NCBI GenBank assembly: GCA_014904985.1
Contig: MU128993.1
Coordinates: 1 to 64,000, forward strand
From: Hydnum rufescens UP504
Lineage: Eukaryota; Basidiomycota; Agaricomycetes; Cantharellales; Hydnaceae
Direction of reading: 5' to 3'
Length of the DNA: 64,000 nucleotides
Shown here: one piece after another, positions 34,974-46,343 of the stretch
Layout: the number at the start of each line of letters is the position of its first letter
Position numbering within the stretch: position 1 is the stretch's first letter
Program-made: the position numbers and the translations under genes
The notes under the pieces: generated by a model
The model's database searches: none
Told to the model about the DNA's origin: nothing
The model's input: the letters and a program-made list of their open reading frames with translations, nothing else

Positions 34974-36395
34974 TCAGATTGATGAGTCTTCGTGGGGACC
35001 CGCTCCTTCCCGTGCGCGCTTGCGTGCTGGCAGTTCGTCAACGTCTAGGAATGCGCCGGGCATCGATTTAGTGATGTTATCAACGTCCCAGACGCTGTAT
35101 GATTCCCACTCGAGCTCGTCATTGTCATTGTCGCTGTCGGATGAGTCACATTCACCGCCGAGAACGATTCCCTAGAGTACAAATAAAAGGCATTGAGTAC
35201 GAATGACAACAGTGCATAAAAAGAAAAGCGCGTCCCACTTTCATTTGATACTTGTCCGCTCTATTCTTTATCACGTTTACCTAAATCCCTGGTGTGATTC
35301 ATTCCCCAAAAGGAAAGGGTAGAGGCGAGTCGCTCACAGCACCCTCAAGCCGTATGATCTGTATGGCATTTATCTCTCGTTCCTGAGCGAACTCCAGCTG
35401 CTTCTTCAAATATACCTCTTTCTCGTCCTTGTACCTTTTCAGTCTGGAGATATTTAGTCATAAGCAATCGCACCCTTGAACAGGGAAGCCGGGGGCAGCA
35501 AAAATACTGCCGCCCATTTGAAAAAAAAAAAAACGAAGCCCAGAATCACAATGTGGACGTGAACGTACCGAGCAACCATCTGTTCATTTGCTACAGCATA
35601 TCGACGCATGGCTGCATCGCGCTCTCTTGTCGTCTGCTCGATCTCCTTGTCCAGTTGGACCATGTCCTTGATCCTGTCCGTTATGCGACTGAGGTGATAT
35701 GCCGCCTCCTCGACGTAGCTTGTGAGATCCATATAGTATTTGAGACGCGTGAGGAGGGCAGTGAGTGTCCCGGATAGATTCGTCAAGGAAGCCTGTCCGC
35801 AAACCTGCCATTAGTTTCCGCTCGTTTGCGAGTCGCACGCATGATAAATGGAATACAATCGTGCCTTTACCGCCATAGCCGCAGTCGTACGATCAATGGT
35901 GACATCCCGACTCTCTTGTTCGAGGAATTGAGAAGTATACAGAGACAGTTGCTGCAAGGAGCTCCTCTCATCTTCCTCCTCTTCCAGCTTTATGGATTGG
36001 AGCTCGGCGACCCTGATGGCTCGTGGAGACCCATCCCTCAAACCGAGGCTCAAATCAGCCGTCAAATCCGCAAGGGAATCAATATGAATCACGTCGTTTC
36101 CATAATACTCCGCACTCTCCCCGGCATCGACGACTCTGGAGACGACCGGATGATGTGTGTTTGGTGGCACGTGAACGGTAGGTGCTTTGGCTTTGGCTTT
36201 GGGGATGGTGGGGGCATCATCGTCGAAGTCGGCATGAAGTCTGAGAACAAGGGCGATGGTGCATGGATGTCTGCATTTAGGGCAGGAAGGGATGGATTCC
36301 AGGTGTCTGCTGAGGCACGAAGTGCAAAATGTGTGGCCGCATGGTGTTGCCCCGATATCCTCTGCTGGCAACAGGCAGATGGTGCATTTGAACAT
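34974..36395 (-). CDS. RING-finger coiled-coil protein, putative E3 ubiquitin ligase
   Basis: Intact gene with five exons: 36395-35871, 35804-35569, 35443-35338, 35280-35239 and 35171-34974, all in phase, giving 368 residues. The N-terminus is a C3HC4 RING (CTIC, CGHTFCTSC, CPKC) within the first 50 residues. A low-complexity Ala/Lys/Pro linker follows, then an acidic KLEEEEDE stretch and a long heptad-rich region (exons 2-4, with RERDAAMRRYAV and KKQLEFAQERE). The C-terminus is acidic (SSDSDNDNDE) and ends with a basic ARKRARE patch that may be a nuclear signal. RING plus coiled coil suggests ubiquitin transfer with self-assembly; the substrate is unknown. A decayed copy lies at 7604-8920 on the other strand. 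Confidence 0.85.
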
Positions 36396-37166
36396 CAATG
36401 AGAGGGGCGTTTTTTTTTGTACAGAGCGATGGAAAGTAGTGCAAAGTGCAAGGCGGCGACCGCTCTTTATGACTTGAGGGCACAATTCAGAGAGGAACAA
36501 AGGCAAAGCAAGTGGCCTTCGAATAGGCCGGATCAGCAGGGAAAAAGTGGGGCATTACAACACACTCGATCAAGATCATGCAACGACAGATTCATAGTGG
36601 ACAAGGTAACAAGCACCTAGAGCGACTCTTGCTGAACAATGCCAGTCTCCGATGTAGTTGTTGACGGCAGGTCCCGAACGACTGCCAACTACGGTAGGCG
36701 GAACCTCAACTAGTCTCTACGCAGGCACGTAGAGTCCCTAGGTAATAGTGGGGGATGTTCGGACATGAAGAACGCCCTCAACTTCGAGACGCTATCGATT
36801 TTAGGACCCAAGCCTCTTGAAATTAATTGCCGAAATCTTTACTGTAACTTGCCCTACGACATGCATCCAACCATCTCGAACGGCACACCTCTTGCCAGAC
36901 GCGTTATTCACCGTTTGGAGTTGCGGTAGGTGGGCAGAAAATCAATTCCATTGTGGGACTATCGTGCAATCATACAACAAGCGAGATGGAGCATCAAGGT
37001 CCAGTCGTGAATAGTGGGCGATGAAGATGTGCGAAAAAGGGACATTGCAAGTTGTGACAGGGTATATGCCAGATCGACTGGGCTTGGTGAGATATCCACA
37101 TGAAAGTGCCAACGAAGAGAGTAAAGGAGAAAAACATAACGGTAGCGGATTTTTTTTCGGACGCCC
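36396..37166. other. Intergenic between RING and LPMO-like genes
   Basis: About 770 bp: upstream of the RING gene and downstream of the LPMO-like gene. No ORF has support. Confidence 0.5.
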
Positions 37167-38837
37167 TCAGGGTGTCCGATGGCCAAGAGTGCTTCTCTTG
37201 TTCCTTACATGATGACCAGCATGCCGCAAACTCCTCTTTGTAAGGAGGGCCTTGATATCTGCAGTCCCGAAGTCATTGGAACGCTTCCTTGCACAGTTTA
37301 GAGACGGGTTAGCAGGTTGAGGGGACGAGTTCGTTTGGTTATGCGGGTTGGTTGGTGGGACCGTTGAAGTAGGCGGCGCGTCCGTCGTTGCGAATATGTC
37401 GTGCTGAGCACCATTCGAAAATCCGTAAAGGTCGTTGTAGACAGGGGGCGTCATTGGATCCTCGAACATCTAATTCCCAATGAAACTCAGCATTTGGATT
37501 GGGGCCAGAACGTATGAAGGAGAAAAGGACTAACATTGTTGCCCTCGGCCTGGAGCCAGTACATCGGGAGTTTGGCACCAGTAGTACAGTTGGAGAGGTC
37601 AGCAGTGAGCTTGCCACGTATTGGGTCCGCACCACATCGGCGAGGGACTTTACCCTGCGCAACGGGAACGGTGCTCGTCGCACCCGGGAAGTTGCACTGG
37701 AATGTAGTCATATACACTATATATTTACAGAACCACAGTACAAACAGTCAGATATCCAAAGCGCCATGGAAGGTCCAAGGTGGTGATGGTGATGACACTT
37801 ACTTTGCTCAGAGCCCGAATCAGCTTCGTGAATCTAGGATAATCGATTGCATCAGCAAGCCGCCTTCCCTACGTCTCCCACTGGGAGGACTAAATAATGA
37901 CTTCTCACCCAGAACCTGCGAGCGGCGGAACGGTGAACAAGGCATCCTAACAAGAAACCATAGAAGGGAGAAACTTACCAAGAGCACATGCATTTGTCAT
38001 TCGGGCAGGGCGGCATCGCGGCCGGAACGTCAAACGCGGTCCAACGTGTCCAGACACATTGATGTTGGACGGAAAATATAGTATAGTCGTTTGGTTGCAC
38101 ATCCATCGCATTCGACTTGTAAGAGACACCCAGCGCACATCCACCCAAGTCATTTAGACCATTAGTATCTATGGGTAAAAAAAAAAAAAGGATGAGGGAA
38201 GACCTCAAAAATCCACTCCACACGTCCAACGTACGGAATTGGGAAAGTGGGGCCCCAGCTGAAAAGAACGGTGTCAGACAAAGAAGCCCCAAAGGACATT
38301 GCAGGACAATGGACATACGGCAAGGATAATTTTGGTCTCCATTGGGGTCCTGGAGATACGTAGTACCCGCACTCGACTTCCAGTAGGATGTAGCTCCCTT
38401 GTCGCATGCGAGCTCAACGTTTGTCGTTTGACCCACAGGCAGTTGCATGACGGTGTCATTCACGGGGGGATGGTCAAGGAGTCCGTGACCCCACCACTGG
38501 GAGAACGTGCGATGAGCGAGAGGGACGACGGGGCGATTATCACCGGGTACAGAGGTTACATCCCCTCCATTCACATTGAAGCCGAACATGGATGGATGCC
38601 ATCTAAAGTAGATGCCAACGGTTAATTTGAAGCCAAGTTCACCAGAATGTGAAGGAGAATAACGGACAGCTGTGTGCACAAAAGAGAAAGCGATCGAAAG
38701 TAGTCATAAGATAAGGATGTCGTGTCATTTGACAGAGGGGCTCAGGTAGAACTAACCGAGATATGGCCTAGTACAGGACAGAGGGCAGAGGAGACTACAA
38801 TCAATGTAGCCACTGTGTTCATAGGAGATAGGTGCAT
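37167..38837 (-). CDS. Secreted LPMO-like protein (AA14-like)
   Basis: Eight exons in phase: 38837-38753, 38669-38319, 38258-38235, 38168-37979, 37915-37909 (7 nt), 37833-37803, 37716-37535 and 37469-37167, giving 390 residues. The N-terminus is a signal peptide (TLIVVSSALCPVLG) directly before a His, as in lytic polysaccharide monooxygenases where the mature N-terminal His binds copper. A second candidate ligand is His in SQFHTNG, restored across a GTACGT intron. Other family-like segments: WHPSMFGFN, VELACDKGATSYW, PPCPNDKCMCSWFWIH, GATSTVPVA and MYWLQAEGNN. These resemble basidiomycete AA14-type enzymes that act on xylan-coated cellulose, but I assign the family from memory. The exon 2 start is the least certain part: it puts about 23 residues between the His and WHPSM. 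The C-terminus is a Pro/Asn/Lys-rich tail. Confidence 0.6.
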
Positions 38838-41800
38838 GGTGTCTAGATTGTTAGACGGTGTGGAATACGTTACGCGCTCGGGGAAAACGGCAGCTAGGGA
38901 ACGTTGGGAAAGGGAGAGACCAAGAGAGGGTATGAAAAGGGAAGGTGCAAGGGAGACCGAGGCAAAGACGGGTACGTAAGAAATCGTGAACAAACAGATT
39001 TAAGTATCTTATTTGCTTCCGGACTTGTGTTTATTGTTGAACAAACTCTATTCATCTGATTTGAATTCAGTACTGTATATACTTTTTCCCTCCTTGCAAG
39101 GCGAGTAGCGGCCATCCCCCTATAGCTAGCCGGCCTGAGCTAGCCACACTTGATTAGGCCACCAATGTCCTCATTGTCCTCATGACCGCATCACCTAAGC
39201 GACGACTCCGCAAAGCCCAATTATCTCCGCAGGTTCCCTTCGAATGTCGATCGAGATTCGCCCCGGTCTCCAGGGTAGGATCTTGGAGCATGTACCCCAA
39301 CACCGTAGGTAGGGGCCCCGTTCAGCCCTGGTTCTCCACGACACCTCTCAGCCTTCGATGGATCTCGGGGCACAATTCATGGCTTCCTGGCCGATCTCGA
39401 TGGCAGCTCCGCGCAATATTCTTATGACCCGAGACCACCGAGCGAGATATCCATGTGGATGGGGCATCATTCCCAGCCTGGAGCCTCGTGAATTAAGGAG
39501 GCAGGCGCGCACAATAATGGAGGTGGGGGATCGGCAATCGCCGGCGTTTACATAATCAACAATAGCCTCGCCTCGGCCAATAACGAAGGCAACAACTACC
39601 ATCGGACCCGAGTTGGAGATAATTCGTCTAGATCTCAGGCCCATCGTGCGGTAGTCGACCCCTTTGGACCAAGACCAATTCCGTCTTCGCAAATACCGGA
39701 ATATATGGCGGCTATCGCATACCTGGACTCGCAGACGGAATTGTGATCAAGACAGACACAATGAACCAGCCACATGAGATGCTCAGCCAGGTCTTAAGAA
39801 ACGGAGCGAGAAGGCATAGTAGGAGGGCGACCGGGTTCAGCTCCATTGTATCATGGTCGTTAGTTCCGTGGACTCCAGATGCTCCGAGAGCGCAAAGTAA
39901 CTTACGACGACGACAATGAAAGACAATATGAACGAAGTCTACAAGCCCTCTTCATAGGGCTTCTTGGGCGATTCAATATCTTCACCGTGGAGACCGGCAC
40001 TTACGGGGTCCATTGTGGCAGGAAGCGCGTACGAAGTATCTTTGCCCCCTTTCCTGTATTTATTCTTCTCGAACTCCCCTGAGATTGACGGGGGGATCGA
40101 CGTGCCTAAAATCTCTTTCCTAGTCCCCTCGCGCCAAAGCACGGCCGCGAGGACTAATGTTTTGCCTTTGTGATCAGTCGAACTCGTTGGCGGGCTCGGT
40201 GAGGATGATGGAAAGTGGAATGATACCCCTGGCCAGAAAGAACCAAAGCTTCCAGCCGACGTTGGAGACAATTGAACTAAGGATCATTCTTATCAGCTCC
40301 CAGCCCTCAAATAAACTCCACAAGTTGCTAGCCAGTATTAGCAACGTTAATCGGTCCAGTGTAGACTTTGATAACCGCTAACTAACACGGATCAGCGTGA
40401 CTCCTATGAAGCCTCTCATCCCTGCAAGGCTCGATTGCTTGTTCCTGGCGACGGTAAGAATGACAGGAATAACAGTTCCCGTGATACAAACCCCGCAGCA
40501 AGCAACCATAACTTATCGTCGGACGACGGTGGACCTGATAACCAAGATAAAAATAGGTCGATTAAGATTGCAACTGAAACCCAAGGGGGCATTCCATTTT
40601 CGAGCGAGCGCTAAACACACCCACTAACGGTTCCGAATCGAAGATCCGCCGACATCCGACGTTCTGGATGGAGCCTCGGTTGCCACAATAATCCTCTGAA
40701 AACTGCGGTAGCTTGTGAGCCAATTTCCTACAGTGGTTTGCATACGAAATGGGGGCCGCATGAAAAGGCCTCGTCGATTTTCTTTAGAAAGGCTAATGCA
40801 GGAACACTGAATACTATGGGAGATCCTGGAACAGCCGCCTACGTATTTTGGCCATTTGGGCAACGAAACCGCGGATTTGGGGACGAAATGTTAGTTGGAA
40901 TAGAAGCTTCCCAATAACGGGGACCCTTGGGCTGTGACACCTAGATGGGGGTACCGATAATATGAGTCGGTTTAGGGGAGGGATCTCGCCCTGCCCGAGA
41001 AGTCATGGAGAGCCCATAGTTGGTTTATTTGAGTCCAAGGGTCTACCTTGGGAACCGTGATTTCCCTCCCCTTCTGTGCGATCTGGGGAGAACCTAGACA
41101 ACGGATCTAACTATGAGACCAGCGAGAGGCCCAAAACATTGGTTCCTGAACGGGACCTTTCGAGAAAACTACAGCAGTCCGACGTCGTCGACTCAACGTG
41201 GGGGGTTTTTTTTTTTTAAAAAGGAGAGAGAAATTGTCCATGCGCCTGCTATTGTTAGTGCGGGAGACCTTACAGCCTCTTCCGCTGTACGAGTCGACCA
41301 CCATAACTTTTGTCGAGATATGATGGCTTTCGGCTCGCGCCATTCGACGGGTTGGTCTGATGCACACAATTTGGGGATTGATCTCGCTTGTCGTGATTGG
41401 TGAGATCTCCGTATGCTGCACTGAGCCATCTACACTCAGCGGCAAAGCAATGGGGAGATCCTACGCGTCGTCGCAAGTTGTCACGCGCACGTCACGCCAG
41501 AGCATCCATTTCACTCGAACTACATTTTGATCATGCAAACCTGCGCTCTACTGATCGCCTCCAAACCTTTACACGACACCGTGAGTGTTCTGATGTCCAC
41601 CTATAGCTCTAGGTTGCATCCTGTCTGTAATTCAGGAACATGATCCTGGTGAATCACTTGAAGTTGTTATGCCTTCCGTGACTTCCCAACCTCACAAGGT
41701 ACTGGATATCAGTGCGAACCATAAAGTTTATAAAGGTAAGAGTACTGATAGTATGCGGCTACGAGGGACGTGTGACGGAGGAGTCCCATAGGGTCCAGTG

Positions 41801-41868
41801 TGTTGCGAGTAAAACCCACCGCGGAAAACATTGCAATCCAATTGCCAATCGAAGAAGGAATTCCCATC
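38838..41868. other. 3-kb stretch with no supportable gene
   Basis: Only short, mutually contradictory ORFs occur here. On the minus strand near 40271-39939 a segment (VGWKLWFFLARG, then a charged tail) faintly recalls the end of a membrane transporter, with a frame change between the two parts. A T-run flanked by AAAAAGG lies at 41205-41225. The stretch looks like decayed or non-coding DNA separating accessory from conserved sequence. Confidence 0.45.
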
Positions 41869-43458
41869 CTAGAATCCAGTCTTCTTGTGAATTATATCTG
41901 GGTCTTCTTGATACTCTTCTGCGCTGACCCACATCTAGGGTGGTACGATATTCGATTGAGCAGAGGAATAAAATGAGAAGTCAACGGGGGGCCAATACCT
42001 TCTTGAAAGTCGCGAGTCCAGCTAAGATGGATCCACCAATCCATGTAGAGTACTTTCGTTCTGGGGGTGCGTAGATTTTGATCTTGATATCTTTTATAGC
42101 TAGCCGCCGTACTTCATTCAGAAGACGGTCCCCGAATCCTAAAATCGACGGGGGCGACGTAAGAGAGGATGAAGAAACCACACGATGTGCTGATACGCGC
42201 CTCGACATAGAGTACTTCCTCCGCTGAGCACGATGTTAGTAAAGAGGTTCTTCCTGAGATCCAGGTCGACTCTATTGATAGAGTCGACAACAACTTGAGG
42301 TACGCCCACGTATTCCTGGCCGATGAGCTCTGGGTTGAATAGTAATTCCGGAGCACGGAATCGTTCCGCGCCAAGCTACATCAAACAAAATTAGATCTGT
42401 GCAGTGTAACGAAGGGACTAAAATCTCGAACCTGGACTACGCTACCATCAGGGAGGCGGAACTCTTCGTATCTTCCAGCAAGATCTTTCTCCTCCTTCGC
42501 GGGATTGGCAGCGATATAGCAACATTTCTCCTTTATTGTCCGTACCACCTCCTTTTCTGCTGTTGTATGTAAATGATGTCCCGCTTTCCGGAGAAGAAGT
42601 TGAAGATGGTCAGTAACATCCCTGAAGGAAATCATTAGATCATAGAAATCAAAAGACGGCGTCAACCGCACCGCCCTGCCACGTCTATACGCCGAATTGC
42701 ATGCGGCATCGAGAAACCTTCGAAGACTGGGACCGCGTGCGTTACGCCATCCCCACTATCGAGTACGATGCCTGTCGTACGTCCTGAAGAATAACTGAAT
42801 CAGGCCACCGGTAAGTACCTGGTTGGGGTGAAGGCCAAAGGGGTACCAACAGAGATAAAACTGCTTGAACACTGGTATACATAGCGGGGACATTAAAGGT
42901 ATCGAAAAATATTTGTGCAGCGACGTCCCGATTGCTCCTCGGATTTAGTGGGGCTTCGGTCAGAAGTACAGGGTGCTGAGAACAAGTGAGAAATTGAGAA
43001 TACGGATGATAAATTAGGTGAATGCAACCGACTTCTTCACTCAAAGTCCCCAGTTCTTCAGCATAGACCCAGTTCCATATTTTCTCCATGTCGTCCCAGT
43101 TGGTAACGATTCCATGCTCAATTGGATACCTTATTTTGAGGAGACCACGATAGTCTTGTGCCTTGCGGCCAATGAAGACATCTCCATCTAGGGCACCAGC
43201 CATGACACGGACGTGCTTAGGGCGACCGACACTTGGAACAGAGAGACCGCTTCAGTAGCGTTGATACACTGGACAAGAAATATGCTCACAATGAAGGGAA
43301 GAAGCATTTGGGATGATCTTCACCAGCGAACCCAGCCTTGATGGTTCCCGAGCCCTAGACCCAGGCGTGAGCAACAGTAGGTGGGCCCGCTCATATGTGC
43401 GCACATTATCTATGACCACCGGCTGGTTTGTGAGCACATCTTCGTACTCGGAGGCCAT
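41869..43458 (-). CDS. ARP1: Actin-related protein 1 (centractin), dynactin subunit
   Basis: Forms the short actin-like filament of dynactin, which links dynein to cargo and is needed for nuclear movement in hyphae. Nine exons: 43458-43405, 43354-43290, 43231-43033, 42975-42851, 42794-42672, 42621-42432, 42375-42201, 42138-41999 and 41934-41869, in phase throughout, 378 residues (usual length). Actin-fold landmarks: [91 protein letters not shown]. Exon 4 must use a GTTGGT donor to give LYSSGRTTG. Intron 7 (42200-42139) is GC-AG (GAG^GCGCGT); a GT donor three codons earlier would create a stop. It diverges from LNP1 with 73 bp between start codons. Confidence 0.95.
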
Positions 43459-43531
43459 GGCAAGGAATTAGGCAAATGTATAGGGCGCGTCGTGTTCGGA
43501 AGCAAAAATATTCTCGTGTCCCGACGACAAC
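43459..43531. promoter_or_regulatory. 73-bp bidirectional ARP1/LNP1 promoter
   Basis: The ARP1 start codon (minus, 43458) and the LNP1 start codon (plus, 43532) are separated by only 73 bases. Both transcripts must begin inside this spacer or within the neighbouring coding sequence. No TATA box is obvious. Confidence 0.7.
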
Positions 43532-44952
43532 ATGGGTTGGTTCTCATGGTTCAGAAAGGTCTGTATATTGTTCTGCTGGAAGCCACACGTCTGCTCATAA
43601 TCTACTAGGCACCCCCTGAAGATTACGAAGAAATCCTAGCCACTCTTTCACTTTCTATTTCCACCCGGCAAACACGCCTCACCGAGCTCGCTTTGCGAGA
43701 GCGTCGTTCCGCACTCTGGGCCACGACATATACCCTCGCAGGATGGGTGCTATACTCTTTCGTCTGGTGGCTTGGCCTTCTTCCCCGAATATTCCAACTG
43801 CGAACACGAAACAACCTTGAGATCGAGAAAGTGGCCCACCTCACTCCTGTGATTATAGGTCCTCTTATGTGCGTCTAGAGTGCTATTGCATCAAGTATCT
43901 ACTGAGACTTGTGAATCCAGTGCTGTATCCATTCGCCGCATTGTACAAGCCTGGTACCGTAGAAAGGGTGCCGCCGAAGGTTAGGGTGTACTGGACACGC
44001 TCACAAGCCAGCGCTTATTACATTCTTCTACCAAGCAGAGGCTACGCTCAAGAAACTCCTTAGCGAGCAACGCACCACCATCGAAGATATAAAGAAAAAA
44101 ACCAACTATTATTCTACCCGAAACCTCATCGAGCGTTATGACGCCACACTACCTTCAGCGCCACAAACCCCTCTGGGAAAAGTCCCTAATGTACGTACAG
44201 CGGGTATCATCTCTGACGTCCCGATCAGTTTCCTACTTTGTATCACAGCAACCCGATACCCGACTTCGCCGTCGTGCGATGGGCCGACCAAGCGGTGTTC
44301 AGAACGAGTTTACTCCAGCACAGAGCCAACCTGCCCAGGATTTTCCCGGCCCCGGTCCCCTCCCACAATCTCAATTTGTTGGTCAGTTCACCCCTCAGGC
44401 ATGTGAATTTCATTGGATTAACATCTTCGCACACAGCAACCCCACCCCAACCCCCACGACGGCAATGGTTCGACAAGGTGGCTGACGCTCTGTTAGGTGC
44501 AGATGATGGATCAGCGTCACTCGACCCCTCCCGCTCTCGCTATGCGCTCATCTGCGGTCGCTGCTCTACGCATAATGGTCTCGTGCTTGAAAGTCTTTGG
44601 GAGGATACACGTATGTGAAGGAACCCTAATGCCTCTAGTTTCGGTCTCATCATGTTGTCTAAATCTCGTAGAATATGTGTGTCCAAAGTGCGGATATTTC
44701 AACGCAGCACCACGAACTCTGCGGCAACATCAGTCCCCGATCGAGGGGGAAGGGCGTCCATTGTCTCCTGGTATAGAGCACCAACCTCCACTGCCCAAAC
44801 CCAATTTCCTCTCTGTTCCTGACTCACCATCTAACGGAACCCAAGGCCTGTCGCGCTCGTTGTCACCTCCAGGTAATGTTTCGGGGCGCGCCCTTGCTGG
44901 GAGCGAAGAAGCGGATCAAACTCAGGATAGCATCATGAGCGTGGACGAGTAG
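43532..44952 (+). CDS. LNP1: Lunapark, ER three-way-junction protein
   Basis: Stabilises three-way junctions of the tubular endoplasmic reticulum. Seven exons: 43532-43558, 43609-43868, 43921-43979, 44039-44190, 44249-44381, 44437-44610 and 44672-44952, all in phase, 361 residues. The start MGWFSWFRK puts Gly at position 2, fitting the N-myristoylation known for the family. A coiled-coil segment precedes a hydrophobic pair (ALWATTYTLAGWVLYSFVWW and HLTPVIIGPLIAVS), then a cytosolic coiled coil (EATLKKLLSEQRTTIED) and TNYYSTRNLIERYD. The zinc finger typical of lunapark is complete: YALICGRCSTHNG and YVCPKCGYFN, joined across the last intron. The Pro/Ser-rich tail ends MSVDE. The stop is 95 bp upstream of the methyltransferase start. 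Confidence 0.93.
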
Positions 44953-45047
44953 CTGTATAATTCATCGTTATTGGGCTTCTACTTATGTTCACGGGCGTGG
45001 GACGTGGACCTCGCAGACTGCCGGATCTTGGCTCCTTTGGTTTCTCC

Positions 45048-46095
45048 ATGAGTTCTGAAGACAGCATAGATCCTCTTGTAGTGTACAAATCGTCCTTCAC
45101 CACCGAGCATGTCCTAGTCAGTTTATCAATATTTACCAGACCGCTGTCGCGCATTGATGATCATTAGCCTGGTTTCGGGGCGAAGCAACCACTTTTGTAT
45201 ACACTCATCCTACTCTTCCGGCTCTCGAGATCACGGTTCCAGAAGTATCTGTGAAGCCTCTGTTCGCTCACCGGCAATGGTGCGAATGAAAATGCTCAGA
45301 TAATCCTGAGAGTTCTTACCGTAAGCGCCCCCAGGCGCGCTGGTTTACGAATGGCAGATATGATCGCGGATGGGCGAATCGATGTCACAGACCACACAGT
45401 CCTTGAGGCAAGGGTGGCCTCGTTAATATATCCTCAGTTTCTCATGTTGACTTGATTATTATAGCTAGGTGCGGGGACTGGTCTCCCAGGGATATTAAGT
45501 GCTCTGAGAGGAGCACAACAAGTGAGCCTTTCTTATTCAATCCGTGCTCAGCATAGGCTACAATCGCTTGCATAGGTTGTATTGTCCGATTATGACGATC
45601 CGAAACTTCTTGGATTTATCCGTTCCAACGTGTTGCGGTGCATACCTGAGCATATCCTGCCGAACGTGAGGGTGATAGGTCATATATGGGGCCAGGACAC
45701 CGAGGATATATTGCAGTAAGTGTATATTAACCCACATTAGCATTCCTATTCCTTTCAATTAGTACCATCGTCTGCATAGGTTTGCCCCTTCGCGATTTTC
45801 CAGGATCATATGCGCCGATGTTCTTTGGGACACCTTTTCCAATCCAGCACTGCTGAACACCCTTCTAGCACTGCTAGCCCCGAGTCCGGAATCCCGTATT
45901 ATTGTTATTTCTGGGCTACACACAGGCCGTGGCCCGCTTGCTCGCTTTTTACGCTTGGCCGCATTCCGAGGGCTCGTGCCTGACGAAACTGGGCTTCGGG
46001 AATTCGAGGTTGGTGGGGCGGAGCAGCTTGGGATGAAGATCGTGCTGATGGTGACATTCGGGAACGGAATCGATGGACCCTGGAATTTAAACTGA
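45048..46095 (+). CDS. METTL21/EFM7-type protein methyltransferase
   Basis: A seven-beta-strand S-adenosylmethionine-dependent methyltransferase of the family that modifies lysines or the N-terminus of elongation factor 1A and chaperones. Six exons: 45048-45120, 45168-45279, 45335-45407, 45465-45521, 45576-45715 and 45780-46095, in phase, 256 residues. Motif I is VLELGAGTGLPG, built across intron 3; VVLSDYDDP follows as post-I, and ICADVLWD is the post-II catalytic-side motif. Intron 3 (45408-45464) is GC-AG (GAG^GCAAGG). The first intron uses a less typical GTTTAT donor, chosen because it alone keeps phase with WFRGEATTFVYTHP. The substrate cannot be told from sequence; EFM7 is the nearest I can suggest. 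Confidence 0.85.
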
Positions 46096-46343
46096 TGTGG
46101 CATGAGAGCAAGTTGGCCGCGTATTCGACGTGAAAGTTGTGGCGTCGAATGGCTCTAACTAATCGAGGCCCTAATGGAAAAGGCGCGGCGAACTTTAATT
46201 ACTGAGGTGACTGAACTCCTGGTCCCGTTATAATCCACAGTCCAGTTACGTTACGCCAAAAAATGTCACGTGGTTTGTGGTTGAAGCACTGAGACCTCGC
46301 GCACAGGACTGGCTGCCTCACAACCTCTCTCCCTAGTAGAAAG

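Noticed and set aside
34400..35071. 223-codon plus-strand ORF
   Set aside because: It overlaps the solo-LTR-like element and the last exon of the intact RING gene on the other strand; composition is not protein-like.
39182..40271. Possible sugar-transporter (MFS) gene
   Set aside because: Only one hydrophobic segment and a charged tail are suggestive, in different frames; no transporter signature motif is present.
42672..42975. Apparent one-base frameshift in ARP1 between exons 4 and 5
   Set aside because: Moving the donor to GTTGGT (42850) restores LYSSGRTTG exactly, so the gene is intact.
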